64,000 nt of DNA from Anaerococcus degeneri (GCF_017874475.1 NZ_JAGGLO010000002.1:1-64000), one strand, 5' to 3'. Positions 24,956 through 33,480 are shown, counted from the first letter of the stretch. A program made the numbers and translations. The notes: a model not told the origin generated them from the sequence alone.

Positions 24956-26212
24956 TTAGTTTTCATCAAAACCCCAATCTTCAATTTTTATATTTTTCCT
25001 AAATTTATTAGGATTTGCATTATAGAACTTTTTAAAATTTCTATTATAGGTCCTTACACTATCATAGCCAACCCTTTTTGAAATGTCAGCAATACTTTCG
25101 TCGCTGTCTAACAAAAGCCTTATCGACTTATTTATTCTAATATAATTAATAAAACAATTGTAATTTTTTTCAACCAGATACTTTAACTGATAATTTAATT
25201 CCTGTTCACTTATATCGAATTTTTCTGCCACATCACTTGCATTTAGGCTCTTATCAGAGTTATCATAAATAAAATCTACTATCTTGTAGGCGACTGGATT
25301 GTCTTTAATCTTACTAATCTTGTTAATTTTTTTGTAGACATTCCTAAATTCGCTGGCCTTGTAATTTCTTTTTGTAGAAAAAATCTTAGAAATATAAGAA
25401 AAATCAGAAAAATTCAATATATTTGATATCTCCTTCAGACTAAGATTTGTATACAAAAGGAAATTTTCCACCCTTGCAAGTCTCATTTCTAAAAGCAGGT
25501 CTGAGAAGCTATAACCTGTCAATTTTCTAATATATTCACCAATGCTAGAAGGACTTATATAAAAAATATTAGATAGGTCTTCTAGGGACAAATTTTGGCT
25601 CAAATTTAAGTAAATATATTGGAAAATCTGATCATATTCAATGGAGTCCCTCTCCTTGTTTGAAATTTCTTTAGCCTGTTTTGTGAAATTATAGATTAGT
25701 TGAAGAATTTGCGAGCTTATAAATACACTTGAAAACTTATTTGTCGATTCTTTCTTGGATTTTGTTGATTCAATCCCTAACTCCTGCCTGAGATTGTCGA
25801 AAATATTACAATTTTGTTTAAAAGTTTTGGCATCGCAATTAACCACGTTGTTTTGGGCAAAAAGTGCAATCAAGCTTAGTTCTTCGTTGAAAAAATTGAG
25901 GTGCGACTTGATAAGCTCGTTAAAAAGATCAAAATTAAAAATAATAATATTATATACAAGTTTTTGATCTACATTGACTATTTTTGAATATTGATAAGGC
26001 AAGATGCAAACCAAGGATCCTTCCTTGATATTATATGTCCTACCCTGTATATTTATTTGCCCACTGCCCTCACAAACAATTATAAACCTCGCTTGCCTAT
26101 GGAGGATTGGATCTGTTTCCCCACCTATAACTTCCCTGTCACAAGTTACAATCGAGGTTACATCATAAGATGAGCACATGTGAGTTTGGACAAATACTTT
26201 ATCCTTCTCCAT
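24956..26212 (-). CDS. AraC-type regulator with cupin and two tandem HTH domains (ocd-linked)
   Basis: A 418-residue regulator. Residues about 25-110 form a cupin-like sensor (LHRQARFIIVCEGSGQI), then a helical linker. A first AraC-type domain spans about 195-295 (LSLEDLSNIFYISPSSIGEY with NLSLKEISNILNFSDFSYIS) and a second about 310-412 (NASDVAEKFDISEQELNYQ with ESIADISKRVGYDSVRTYNR). Most AraC proteins carry only one such 100-residue unit. It is divergent from ornithine cyclodeaminase and is a clear paralogue of the regulator at 53044, which sits divergent from arcB. It likely controls ocd in response to an amino acid (inference). Confidence 0.88.
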   Translation of the reverse strand: MEKDKVFVQTHMCSSYDVTSIVTCDREVIGGETDPILHRQARFIIVCEGSGQINIQGRTYNIKEGSLVCILPYQYSKIVNVDQKLVYNIIIFNFDLFNELIKSHLNFFNEELSLIALFAQNNVVNCDAKTFKQNCNIFDNLRQELGIESTKSKKESTNKFSSVFISSQILQLIYNFTKQAKEISNKERDSIEYDQIFQYIYLNLSQNLSLEDLSNIFYISPSSIGEYIRKLTGYSFSDLLLEMRLARVENFLLYTNLSLKEISNILNFSDFSYISKIFSTKRNYKASEFRNVYKKINKISKIKDNPVAYKIVDFIYDNSDKSLNASDVAEKFDISEQELNYQLKYLVEKNYNCFINYIRINKSIRLLLDSDESIADISKRVGYDSVRTYNRNFKKFYNANPNKFRKNIKIEDWGFDEN

Positions 26213-26237
26213 AAAAACACCTCCTTAACTTAAATAA

Positions 26238-26265
26238 ATTATAAAGCAAAATCAATAAATTACAA
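26238..26265 (-). promoter_or_regulatory. Promoter of the ocd-linked AraC regulator
   Basis: Minus-strand TTGTAA (26260-26265), 16 bases, TATAAT (26238-26243), close upstream of AAGGAGGTG and the ATG at 26212. Confidence 0.6.
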
Positions 26266-26283
26266 TAGGTATTTTCTATGAAA

Positions 26284-26310
26284 TCGGACAAAAAACTAGA
26301 CAAAATTTGT
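26284..26310. promoter_or_regulatory. Candidate operator shared by the tandem-HTH AraC regulators
   Basis: TCGGACAAAAA at 26284-26294 is followed by a second GACAAAA (26299-26305), a 12-base direct repeat in the divergent regulator/ocd region. The identical 11-mer occurs at 52861-52871 in the divergent region between the paralogous regulator and arcB. Function is inferred from this coincidence only. Confidence 0.45.
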
Positions 26311-26356
26311 AATATTAACGGAATGAATAAAACGTATTCCTAAGGCTTAGCTTCTA

Positions 26357-26365
26357 TGATATAAT
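26357..26365 (+). promoter_or_regulatory. Extended -10 promoter of ocd
   Basis: TG-A-TATAAT at 26357-26365 with no good -35 box, as expected for an activator-dependent promoter. Start near 26372 leaves a leader of about 57 nt. Confidence 0.6.
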
Positions 26366-26428
26366 TTAATTATCAAATTTGATTCAAGAATTTAGTAGCT
26401 ACTATAAATATAAATATAGGAGATTATA

Positions 26429-27463
26429 ATGGAAATATTCGATAGCGCAAAAACTCTTTACCTCGATTTACCAACAGTAGCAGCCTTTATAAAAGATGAA
26501 GGCGTTGAAACAATAATGGAAAAATTAATTCCCTACATGGAAGAAGATTATTCTAAGTGGGACGAATTTGCAAAGATTCCTAGACCAACCCATCATTCTC
26601 CAGTTGGAGTCAATGAGCTAATGCCAGTTGGTAACCAAGAAATCTTTACTTGCAAATATGTAAATGGTCACCCATCAAACCCTAAGGATAAGTGCCTAAC
26701 AGTAGTAGCTATAGGTCTACTTGCTGATGTAGCTCACGGCTATCCAAAAATGCTATGCGAAATGACCCTACTTACAGCAATAAGGACTGCAGCTAACTCT
26801 GTAATGGCTGCAAAATATCTTGCTAAGGAAAATCCTAAAAAAATGGCCCTTATAGGAAACGGCTGCCAAAGCGAATTTCAAGCAATAGCTTTCCACAAGC
26901 TTCTAGGTATAGAAGAAATAAATCTCTATGATATAGATGAAAAAGCTACAGACAAGCTAATTAAAAACCTATCTCATATTAAAGATCTTAAACTCAACAA
27001 ATGCTCTAGCACAAGAGAAGCCTGCAAAGGTGTTGATATAATCACAACTGTAACAGCAGATAAAAAATTCTCCATAATCTTAACAGAAGATATGATAGAA
27101 AAGGGAGTTCATATTAACTGTGTAGGCGGAGACTGCCCAGGCAAAACTGAACTTGATTCAAAAATCCTATTTATGGGCGACGTCTATGTAGAATTTGAAC
27201 CTCAAAGTAGAATTGAAGGCGAAATCCAACACATGGATGAAGATTTCAAAGTTACAGAAATTGCAGAAGTTATAAAAACAGGCAAGAGAATAGACCGCAA
27301 AGAAGACGATATAACAATATTTGACTCAGTGGGTTTTGCCCTTGAAGACTTCTCAATCCTTAGACTCATATACGATTTAGCTAGAGAAAATAATATAGGT
27401 AAAATGGAACTTCTAGTACCAGCAATGGAAGACTGCAAAAACCTATACGGTCTACTAAAATAA
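26429..27463 (+). CDS. ocd: Ornithine cyclodeaminase
   Basis: A 344-residue NAD-dependent enzyme converting ornithine to proline and ammonia. It closely follows bacterial OCD rather than distant mu-crystallins: KYVNGHPSNPKDKCLTVVAI, LLTAIRTAANSVMAAKYLA, the Rossmann segment KMALIGNGCQSEFQA (about 136-150), and the catalytic-Asp loop GGDCPGKTELDSK (about 227-240). The late segment DSVGFALEDFSILR is also conserved. AGGAG precedes the ATG. It is divergent from a dedicated AraC-type regulator. Product proline would feed Stickland fermentation (inference). Confidence 0.95.
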   Translation: MEIFDSAKTLYLDLPTVAAFIKDEGVETIMEKLIPYMEEDYSKWDEFAKIPRPTHHSPVGVNELMPVGNQEIFTCKYVNGHPSNPKDKCLTVVAIGLLADVAHGYPKMLCEMTLLTAIRTAANSVMAAKYLAKENPKKMALIGNGCQSEFQAIAFHKLLGIEEINLYDIDEKATDKLIKNLSHIKDLKLNKCSSTREACKGVDIITTVTADKKFSIILTEDMIEKGVHINCVGGDCPGKTELDSKILFMGDVYVEFEPQSRIEGEIQHMDEDFKVTEIAEVIKTGKRIDRKEDDITIFDSVGFALEDFSILRLIYDLARENNIGKMELLVPAMEDCKNLYGLLK

Positions 27464-27509
27464 TATCTACTAAAGCTAGGATACCTAATAAAATAAACAA
27501 TAAAAAAAT

Positions 27510-27592
27510 AGCTTCATTATAAAAACTCTTGAAACTTGTGACTTAGACTAATGTATAATTTCTGATGAGTTTAAATAATGAAGCTTTTTTTA
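27510..27592. terminator. Long-range hairpin after ocd
   Basis: AGCTTCATTAT (27510-27520) pairs with ATAATGAAGCT (27575-27585), and AAACTC (27523-27528) with GAGTTT (27567-27572). T7 follows on the plus strand and a T run also occurs on the minus strand. The loop of about 38 bases is unusually long for a terminator. A TTGAAA/TATAAT pair (19-base spacing) lies within it. Confidence 0.7.
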
Positions 27593-27651
27593 TAATCATT
27601 TCCTAGACAAACTAATAAAAACCCTGAATCCATCCAAAAAATTTTGCCGTA

Positions 27652-28473
27652 TTAAAAAGGATTATAAAACCTGCCCCCATTTAGGAAAAATAGGGAAATC
27701 CCGATTGCAAGTAGAACTAAAGTGATAAATAAGGCCACAAAGTCCTTTTTCCCAAATGGTCTGGCCCTATACCAGGTCCTGGTTGGATTTTTTCCAAAAC
27801 GCCTTAGTTCCATGGCGCAGGCTATGGTTTCGATTCTCTCTAGGCTGTCAAAAATCAAAGGAATTACTATAGCAGAACTCGCCTTAATTCTCTTTATAAG
27901 TCCCGCCTTGGAACTCATTTCAATCCCCCTAGCCTGGCTGGCCTCTCTGATGTCAAAATAAGAATTTTGTATATCCGGTATATACCTTAGGGCAAGGGCC
28001 ACTGCATAGGAAATTTTGTAGGATAGGCCAATCCTATTGAGGCTTCCCGAAAATTCTGACGGGTCTGTCGCAAAAATAAAAATCAGCGCCAAGGGAATGG
28101 TTGAAAAATACTTTAAAGCTACGTTAAATTCGTAAAAAACTTGTTCTAAAGTTAGGGCATATTTTCCAGTTCCAAATAAAACCGTCCTAGACCCATAGAG
28201 TTTTACCCCGTAAGCTGGCTCAAAGATGTAAATTGCAAGGATGTTTATAAGTGAAAATATCACGACAACCTTTACCAAAAATGCCACATCCTCCCAGCGA
28301 ACCTCGGCAATTTTCATTGCAAATAAGGATATGCCCATGACAAGGATTAGAAATCTTGTATCGTAGCTTGTCATAACTATTACCGAAAGAAGGATGAAGG
28401 AAATTAGCTTAGTTGTTCCCGAAAGCTCGTGAATTACCGTATCGTTTTTTATATAACCTAAGGTCTTATTCAT
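27652..28473 (-). CDS. ecfT: ECF transporter T component (EcfT)
   Basis: A 273-residue transmembrane energising subunit of an ECF importer. It has five to six helices and the T-protein coupling signatures ASQARGIEMSSK (an Ala-Arg-Gly motif, about 173-184) and MELRRFGKNPTRTWYRARP (about 215-233). The start at 28473 has AAAGGAGG at ideal spacing; an ATG six codons upstream lacks one. It overlaps the ATPase stop by 8 bases and is the last gene of the S-box operon. Confidence 0.9.
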   Translation of the reverse strand: MNKTLGYIKNDTVIHELSGTTKLISFILLSVIVMTSYDTRFLILVMGISLFAMKIAEVRWEDVAFLVKVVVIFSLINILAIYIFEPAYGVKLYGSRTVLFGTGKYALTLEQVFYEFNVALKYFSTIPLALIFIFATDPSEFSGSLNRIGLSYKISYAVALALRYIPDIQNSYFDIREASQARGIEMSSKAGLIKRIKASSAIVIPLIFDSLERIETIACAMELRRFGKNPTRTWYRARPFGKKDFVALFITLVLLAIGISLFFLNGGRFYNPF

Positions 28474-30181
28474 GGCGTTTCCTCCTTTCATAGCCTATAA
28501 AAGCCTCTATAAAGTCAAGGGCCTCCATATTTTTAAGCCTTTGTCCTAATTTAAAAAGCGAAGTCTCGGCGAGGTTTGCCCTGTCAATTAGGTCTCTCTG
28601 GCTAAAAAGTTCTGCAGGAGTCGTATCGGCCAGGATTTTCTTCTCACCAATTACAATTGCCCTGTCTGTATATTCTTCAATTAGGTGCATGTCGTGGCTT
28701 ATCATAAGGATTGTTAGGCCATATTTTTTGTTAATTTCCCTTATAAATTCCATCATTTTTGTATAATGGTTTAAGTCTTGACCGGCTGTTGGTTCGTCTA
28801 AGATTATGACCTCTGGATCTAAAACTAAAATTGAAGCTATGGTGACCCTTCTTTTTTGCCCATAGGAAAGGGCTGAGATTGGCCATTTTCTAAAGGAATA
28901 AAGGCCACAAATTTCAAGGGCTTTGTTTACTTTTTCTTTAATTTCTTCTTCAGAAAGTCCCCTCACCCTAAGGCCAAAGGCGACTTCATCATAAATCATG
29001 GCCTTTGAGATCATGGCATTTGGATTTTGAAGGATAAAGCCGATAGAATCAGCAATTTCCTTTATGGAAAGGTCTTTAGAATCCTTGCCGCCTATAAAAA
29101 TCCTTCCCTCATCAGGCCTTAAAAACCCACACAAAAGCTTGGCAAGGGTTGATTTTCCGGCCCCATTTGGTCCAAGAATCGAAATAATTTCCCCCTTGTC
29201 AATCTCAAGGGAAATATTTTGCAAAATATTTTCTTTTTCGTAGGCAAAGGTCAAATTTTCTATTTTTATAAGATTTTGACCAGATTTTTCATCTTCCTTT
29301 CTTTCTTGACTCTCAGCCCAGTTTTCGATTTTTTCTAAGTCTTTTTCAAGTATCTGGACTTGGTCAAAGTCGGCGAGCTTGTCATAAGAAGAAAAATCTA
29401 TGCCAGCGTATTTCATGGCATCTATATAAAGAGGCCTTCTAATGCCTATTTTCTCTAATATATCAGTCTTCAAAAGGTCGGTCGGACTTAGATCTGCGAC
29501 AAGATTCCCATCAGCAATTACGACTATCCTATCTGGGTCAAGTAAGAGTGCCTCTTCTAGCCTGTGCTCAATCACTATTACCGTATAGCCAAGTTTGTCA
29601 GCGAGCTTTTTTAAAAGCTTCATGGTTTTCCTGCCCGACTGTGGGTCAAGGTTGGCCAAAGGCTCATCAAGTAAAAGGATTGGCACATCTGAAACCAAGA
29701 CTCCAGCAATTGAAACCGACTGTTTTTGCCCGCCAGAAAGTTCTCCAGGTTTCATGTCTAATAATTTCCCAAGGCCCAATTCATCCGCCCACTTGTGCAC
29801 GATTTTTTTCATCTCTTCCTGGTCCACATTGTCATTTTCTAAGGAAAAGGCAATGTCTTCTGCCACCGTAAGGCCTACAAATTGACCATCTGTGTCTTGA
29901 AGGACTGTGCCAACTGAAAGGGATAGGTCAAAAATCGAAGAGTCTGTGAGATTCTTCCCATCAATTAGACAAGACCCTGTCAAATCACCAGGAAAGGTGT
30001 TTGGGATTTGGCCATTTAGGCTTTTGGCGAGGGTTGATTTGCCAGAGCCTGATGGGCCCACGATTAGGATCTTCTCACCTTTTTTCACCTTCAAATCGAT
30101 GTCAAAAAGCGAAGGCTCAGCCTGGGCCTTGTATTTAAAATTGTATTTGTCAAAAACCACCAGGTCTTGTCTATTTTCCAT
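28466..30181 (-). CDS. ECF transporter double ATP-binding protein (fused EcfA1/A2)
   Basis: A 571-residue fusion of two ABC ATPases. The first has GPSGSGKST (about 43), signature LSGGQKQSV and Walker B ILLLDEPLANLDP. The second has GPNGAGKST (about 335), the variant signature LSYGQKRRV and Walker B VIILDEPTAGQD. Many ECF systems use two separate subunits; the fused form occurs in group I modules dedicated to one S protein. It sits between the S and T genes, 3 bases after the S gene, implying a private transporter. Confidence 0.93.
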   Translation of the reverse strand: MENRQDLVVFDKYNFKYKAQAEPSLFDIDLKVKKGEKILIVGPSGSGKSTLAKSLNGQIPNTFPGDLTGSCLIDGKNLTDSSIFDLSLSVGTVLQDTDGQFVGLTVAEDIAFSLENDNVDQEEMKKIVHKWADELGLGKLLDMKPGELSGGQKQSVSIAGVLVSDVPILLLDEPLANLDPQSGRKTMKLLKKLADKLGYTVIVIEHRLEEALLLDPDRIVVIADGNLVADLSPTDLLKTDILEKIGIRRPLYIDAMKYAGIDFSSYDKLADFDQVQILEKDLEKIENWAESQERKEDEKSGQNLIKIENLTFAYEKENILQNISLEIDKGEIISILGPNGAGKSTLAKLLCGFLRPDEGRIFIGGKDSKDLSIKEIADSIGFILQNPNAMISKAMIYDEVAFGLRVRGLSEEEIKEKVNKALEICGLYSFRKWPISALSYGQKRRVTIASILVLDPEVIILDEPTAGQDLNHYTKMMEFIREINKKYGLTILMISHDMHLIEEYTDRAIVIGEKKILADTTPAELFSQRDLIDRANLAETSLFKLGQRLKNMEALDFIEAFIGYERRKRHE

Positions 30182-30184
30182 ATC

Positions 30185-30736
30185 TTAATCTCTTTTTAGC
30201 GAATTATCTGCTGTTCTTGTTTTTGCGTAAGTTGCGATTAAAATTGTGCCCAAAATGCCAACTGCAAGGGAATTAAGGCCTGCTGATACAAAACCTTGGG
30301 CAAAAACCTTGTTGGCAGGTTCTGAATAAATTAAAATATCCAAAACTGGCGCAATTACTCCCCAACAAACCACATTTACAAGAACTTGACCGATATTAAA
30401 CTTAACCATGTCTTTTTTAGAAAATACACCATTAGAGAGGTCTATTTTTGAACCAACAAAACCATAACCAAGACCGGTTATACCTGATGTAATAACCCAA
30501 GACCACCATAGTCCGTAGGTCAAAAGGTCCTTAATGGCGTGACCAATAAATCCGATTAGGCCACCTGCTACTGGTCCAAAAAGAACAGACATAAGGGCCA
30601 AAAATGGGTAGGTTGTCTCAACAGAAGTGTTTGGTATAAAGCCAACTGGGATTGATAGGAACCTTCCCAAAACAAAAAACACAGCAGCACCGATTCCGAT
30701 AGCTACAATTGTAGTCATAGAATTATTCTTTTTCAT
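30185..30736 (-). CDS. ECF transporter substrate-binding S component, UPF0397 family
   Basis: A 183-residue membrane protein with five to six helices. It closely resembles UPF0397 proteins: [20 protein letters not shown], then [34 protein letters not shown] and the late [17 protein letters not shown]. These are S components of ECF importers. The ligand is not established to my knowledge. Here the gene directly follows a SAM hydrolase and lies behind a SAM riboswitch, which points to methionine or a SAM-derived compound (inference). Confidence 0.88.
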   Translation of the reverse strand: MKKNNSMTTIVAIGIGAAVFFVLGRFLSIPVGFIPNTSVETTYPFLALMSVLFGPVAGGLIGFIGHAIKDLLTYGLWWSWVITSGITGLGYGFVGSKIDLSNGVFSKKDMVKFNIGQVLVNVVCWGVIAPVLDILIYSEPANKVFAQGFVSAGLNSLAVGILGTILIATYAKTRTADNSLKRD

Positions 30737-31572
30737 TATTGCTCCTTTTTAATAAAAATACTCCAATCTGCCCCTGTACCGATTTGGTAGGTAGCAGAAA
30801 ATGACGCTTGGTTTATTGCTATACCAAGATTGATTAACGAATTGATATAGGCTACAGTTTCTCCCAAGCCTACATCTGCAAAGGAATGTCCAAAAGTCAT
30901 CTGATTTTCATATTTTTTTATATCCTTATAATAAATAATGACCTTAATCATATCACCTTGCTTAATACCAGCTTCATTTAACAAATCTAAGCTGATATTT
31001 GTCCATAAAGATCCAAACCTAATATCTAGAATGTCAACAGTGCCTTCTATAACTCCATCAGTGATTTTAGCATCTTTTATAGTTTCATAGCATAAATCAT
31101 CTAGGCTAAGCTCATCTAGGAAATCATAATAAGATAAGTCGCCTGCAAGTTTTGCCCCGTTGTAGGCATAGACGTCCCTGCCGTGGAAGGTATGAGAATT
31201 TTCAGAAAAAGGAAGTCTATCCTTTATCTCGTCAATAATCCTAGCAGATTCAAGACCTATATATTTTGCTACATGGGAAATAGTGCCATTATCTGGTGTA
31301 ACTATATAGTGACCAGACTTGGTTTTTACAACTATAGAATGGCGGCTAGACCCAACTCCAGGGTCAACTACTGATACAAAAACTGTACCCTCTGGCCAGT
31401 ACTTTATAGTTTGTAAAAGCCTATAAGATGCTTCGAAAATATTGTAGGGCATAATTTCGTGAGTTAAATCATCTATGTTTAAAGCAGGATTTACCATAAA
31501 ACTTACACCGTGCATGGCAGAAACTGCCCCGTCACCTAAACCGAAATCCGATTGAAATACTAAAGTGTTCAT
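30736..31572 (-). CDS. SAM hydroxide adenosyltransferase (DUF62, SAM hydrolase)
   Basis: A 278-residue member of the fluorinase/chlorinase/DUF62 fold family, which hydrolyses S-adenosylmethionine to adenosine and methionine. Conserved parts are the N-terminal [19 protein letters not shown] (residues 4-22), [15 protein letters not shown] (about 73-87), APDNG-like VTPDNGTIS and FHGRDVYAY. The hydroxide-binding Asp-Arg-His set appears intact by eye. The ATG at 31572 has AAAGGA upstream; an ATG five codons earlier (31587) lacks one. It is the first gene behind the SAM-I riboswitch. Confidence 0.9.
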   Translation of the reverse strand: MNTLVFQSDFGLGDGAVSAMHGVSFMVNPALNIDDLTHEIMPYNIFEASYRLLQTIKYWPEGTVFVSVVDPGVGSSRHSIVVKTKSGHYIVTPDNGTISHVAKYIGLESARIIDEIKDRLPFSENSHTFHGRDVYAYNGAKLAGDLSYYDFLDELSLDDLCYETIKDAKITDGVIEGTVDILDIRFGSLWTNISLDLLNEAGIKQGDMIKVIIYYKDIKKYENQMTFGHSFADVGLGETVAYINSLINLGIAINQASFSATYQIGTGADWSIFIKKEQ

Positions 31573-31652
31573 ATAAATTCCTTTCATATTATTACTAAGA
31601 TATTATATCAACATAAATACTCTAGTCAATTTCAAAAATAAATTTTGGACAC

Positions 31653-31680
31653 TAAAAAACACCCATCGTCCGATGGATGT
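31653..31680 (-). terminator. Expression-platform terminator of the SAM riboswitch
   Basis: ACATCCATCG and CGATGGGTGT form a 10-bp stem (minus strand) followed by TTTTTT. The upstream segment GATGGATTTTTT overlaps the aptamer's 3' side and can pair with part of the stem, giving the expected switch. Confidence 0.85.
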
Positions 31681-31687
31681 GAGAAAA

Positions 31688-31772
31688 AATCCATCAGCCA
31701 AGCTTTAGCACCTTACAAAAAGTAGGTTGCTGAAGGATCACAGAGCTTGTCTCTCCCCTTCTCTTTATGGTA
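31688..31772 (-). promoter_or_regulatory. SAM-I (S-box) riboswitch
   Basis: On the minus strand the S-box core is readable: AAGAGAAGGGGAGAGA, then GCTC-TGTGA-CC, the invariant AGCAACC (31725-31731) and GGTGCTAAAGC (31702-31712), with the P1 3' strand ATGGA before the terminator. High SAM should favour termination and switch off the SAM hydrolase/ECF operon. A TATAAT at 31778-31783 just upstream would start the leader. Confidence 0.88.
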
Positions 31773-31835
31773 ATCTTATTATACTGCTTTTGATGGAATT
31801 TGCTATTTTTTATTAAATTAAGATAATTTCTTACT

Positions 31836-31864
31836 TTAAAAAAATTTTATAAATCTGTTATAAT
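31836..31864 (+). promoter_or_regulatory. Promoter of the small toxin gene
   Basis: TTAAAA (31836-31841), 17 bases, then extended -10 TG-T-TATAAT (TATAAT 31859-31864). Start near 31871 gives a leader of about 40 nt. Confidence 0.75.
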
Positions 31865-31911
31865 TATTATGTTACTATCCCTATACTGGTGACAGGAAGG
31901 TGGTGTTTCAA

Positions 31912-32013
31912 ATGAATGTTCTATTTCCTTTAATAGTAGCTGTCGTGGCAAATGTAATAAGCTATTACTTTTGCAAATGGCTAGACAGCTTCTTAGACAA
32001 AGATAGTAACTAG
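31912..32013 (+). CDS. Fst-like type I toxin, 33-aa membrane peptide
   Basis: A short frame absent from usual gene calls: one hydrophobic helix (residues 3-20, with VAVVANVISYYFC), then KWLDSFLDKDSN, a charged tail. Size (33 aa), single helix and charged end match Fst/par toxins of Gram-positive bacteria. AGGTGG sits 8 bases before the ATG; an in-frame GTG three codons upstream is an alternative. The start region CAAATGAA...CTATTTCCTTTA is repeated downstream inside two antisense RNA genes, and the transcript ends in a hairpin shared with the first of them. Membrane damage as mechanism is inferred from the family. Confidence 0.8.
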   Translation: MNVLFPLIVAVVANVISYYFCKWLDSFLDKDSN

Positions 32014-32021
32014 CCTAAGAT

Positions 32022-32093
32022 AAAAAAAAGACAGGAGTTTTTATGACCTTCTCCTGTCTTTTTTGTGTTCCAAATGAACTATTTCCTTTATTC
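32022..32093 (-). ncRNA. Type I antitoxin RNA, copy 1
   Basis: Minus-strand promoter TTGAAT (32122-32127), 16 bases, TATAAT (32100-32105) would start an RNA near 32093. It carries the complement of CAAATGAA and CTATTTCCTTTA (32071-32090), the two blocks at the toxin start codon (31909-31916 and 31921-31932), and ends in the hairpin GACAGGAG/CTCCTGTC (32030-32058) with T8. Toxin mRNA and this RNA converge on the same bidirectional terminator, as in par of pAD1. Confidence 0.75.
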
Positions 32094-32227
32094 ATAATCA
32101 TTATACGTCCAAACACACTAAATTCAAGCAATGATAACTTTAAAGAAAAAAGACAGGAGTTTTTATGACCTTCTCCTGTCTTTTTTGTGTTCCAAATGAA
32201 CTATTTCCTTTATTCGTAATCATTATA
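32023..32227. repeat. Direct duplication of the antitoxin/terminator unit
   Basis: Two units of about 83 bp (32023-32105 and 32145-32227) differ by only one or two bases across hairpin, antisense block and -10 box. The 39-bp spacer between them is unrelated. Confidence 0.9.
32144..32215 (-). ncRNA. Type I antitoxin RNA, copy 2
   Basis: A near-exact duplicate of copy 1, offset by 122 bases, with TATAAT at 32222-32227 and hairpin at 32152-32180. Its -35 (TTCAAT, 32244-32249) is weaker. The antisense blocks are at 32193-32212. It would act in trans on the toxin mRNA because it does not overlap that gene. Confidence 0.65.
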
Positions 32228-32275
32228 GGACCTTCGGCATAAAATTGAACCTTACATGTCTTTTAAATCCCAATT

Positions 32276-33463
32276 TTAATCTTCCCCCAAATACTTCACC
32301 ACAACAGCAGCCATGGCCTTGGCACAGATTTTCATAGCATCTTCTCTGATGTCAAATTTTGGGTGATGGTGTGGATATGGGGCATCTTCCTTTTTTGCAC
32401 CTACATAGAAAAAGCAAGATGGCCTTTCCTTAGCATAATAAGAAAAATCTTCAGAGGGTGGTTGAGGACCGCAGTCGATTATGTCTGTCACTTCCTTGAT
32501 TTTAGCCTCTTTAACAGCATCCACAACCAGCTGGGTCATAGCTGGGTCATTGTATAAAACCGGATAATCGTCGGTGTATTCTATTTCAACTCCGACCTTA
32601 AAAGTTTCCCCAATTCCCTTGGCTATGGTCTTTATTTCCTCTTCAATAGTTTTTTTAGTCTCATCTGCCATGGCTCTAACGTCACCCTCAATTGTTACAG
32701 AGTCCTTAATGATATTAAAAGTTCCCTTGCCGTCAAAAGATCCAATAGTCACAACTCCCACTTCATATGGGGAAAGCCTACGGCTTACAACAGTTTGAAC
32801 AGCTGTTACAAAATGACTTGCAGCTACGATTGAGTCATTTGACAAATGAGGCATAGATCCATGACCGCCTTTCCCTTGGAATTTTATCTTAAACATGGCC
32901 CTGCCAGTCTGGGTGTTGCCCTTGTGGTATTGGATTGTCCCGTAATCCATGGCACTCATGACGTGGATGCCAAAGACATTATCAACCCCATCGAGGACTC
33001 CAGTTTCAATCATTCCCTTGGCACCTCCAGGTGGGACTTCTTCGGCGTGTTGGTGGATTATTATAATTTTGCCAGCAAGCTTATCTTTTTTCTCACGGAG
33101 TATATCTGCAAGCACCATGAGATAGCCTGTATGGGCATCGTGGCCACAAGCGTGCATGACACCCTCGTTTTTGGAAGCAAAGGAAAGCCCTGTTTCTTCC
33201 TTGATAGTAAGGGCATCAAAGTCAGCCCTCAAAGCAATAGTCTTACCAGGTTTGCCAGTGTCAATTACCACCCTAAGGCCATTGCCACCCATGTGGCTTG
33301 TAATTTCTACATCCTTGCCCTTATAAAAACCTTCAACAAGTTGAGCAGTTTCCACTTCCTCAAAAGAAAGTTCAGCATTATGGTGGATTTTTCTACGAAA
33401 ATCAACCATCTCGTCAAAACGAGAATCTATTTCCATGAAAATTTCATCTAATATTTTATTCAA
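32276..33463 (-). CDS. M20-family amidohydrolase/aminoacylase
   Basis: A metallopeptidase-fold amidohydrolase of the hippurate hydrolase/IAA-amino acid hydrolase group. Metal-ligand segments are MHACGHDAHTGYL (about 105-117), HQHAEEVPPGGAKGMIE (about 140) and GGHGSMPH, with SEDFSYY and PHHHPKFD near the C-terminus. It likely cleaves N-acyl amino acids or amino-acid amides in the cytoplasm. The best start is TTG at 33463 with AGAGGTGA at correct spacing. A GTG at 33472 would overlap that ribosome site. It is monocistronic. Confidence 0.88.
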   Translation of the reverse strand: MNKILDEIFMEIDSRFDEMVDFRRKIHHNAELSFEEVETAQLVEGFYKGKDVEITSHMGGNGLRVVIDTGKPGKTIALRADFDALTIKEETGLSFASKNEGVMHACGHDAHTGYLMVLADILREKKDKLAGKIIIIHQHAEEVPPGGAKGMIETGVLDGVDNVFGIHVMSAMDYGTIQYHKGNTQTGRAMFKIKFQGKGGHGSMPHLSNDSIVAASHFVTAVQTVVSRRLSPYEVGVVTIGSFDGKGTFNIIKDSVTIEGDVRAMADETKKTIEEEIKTIAKGIGETFKVGVEIEYTDDYPVLYNDPAMTQLVVDAVKEAKIKEVTDIIDCGPQPPSEDFSYYAKERPSCFFYVGAKKEDAPYPHHHPKFDIREDAMKICAKAMAAVVVKYLGED

Positions 33464-33480
33464 AAAAATCACCTCTTGTT

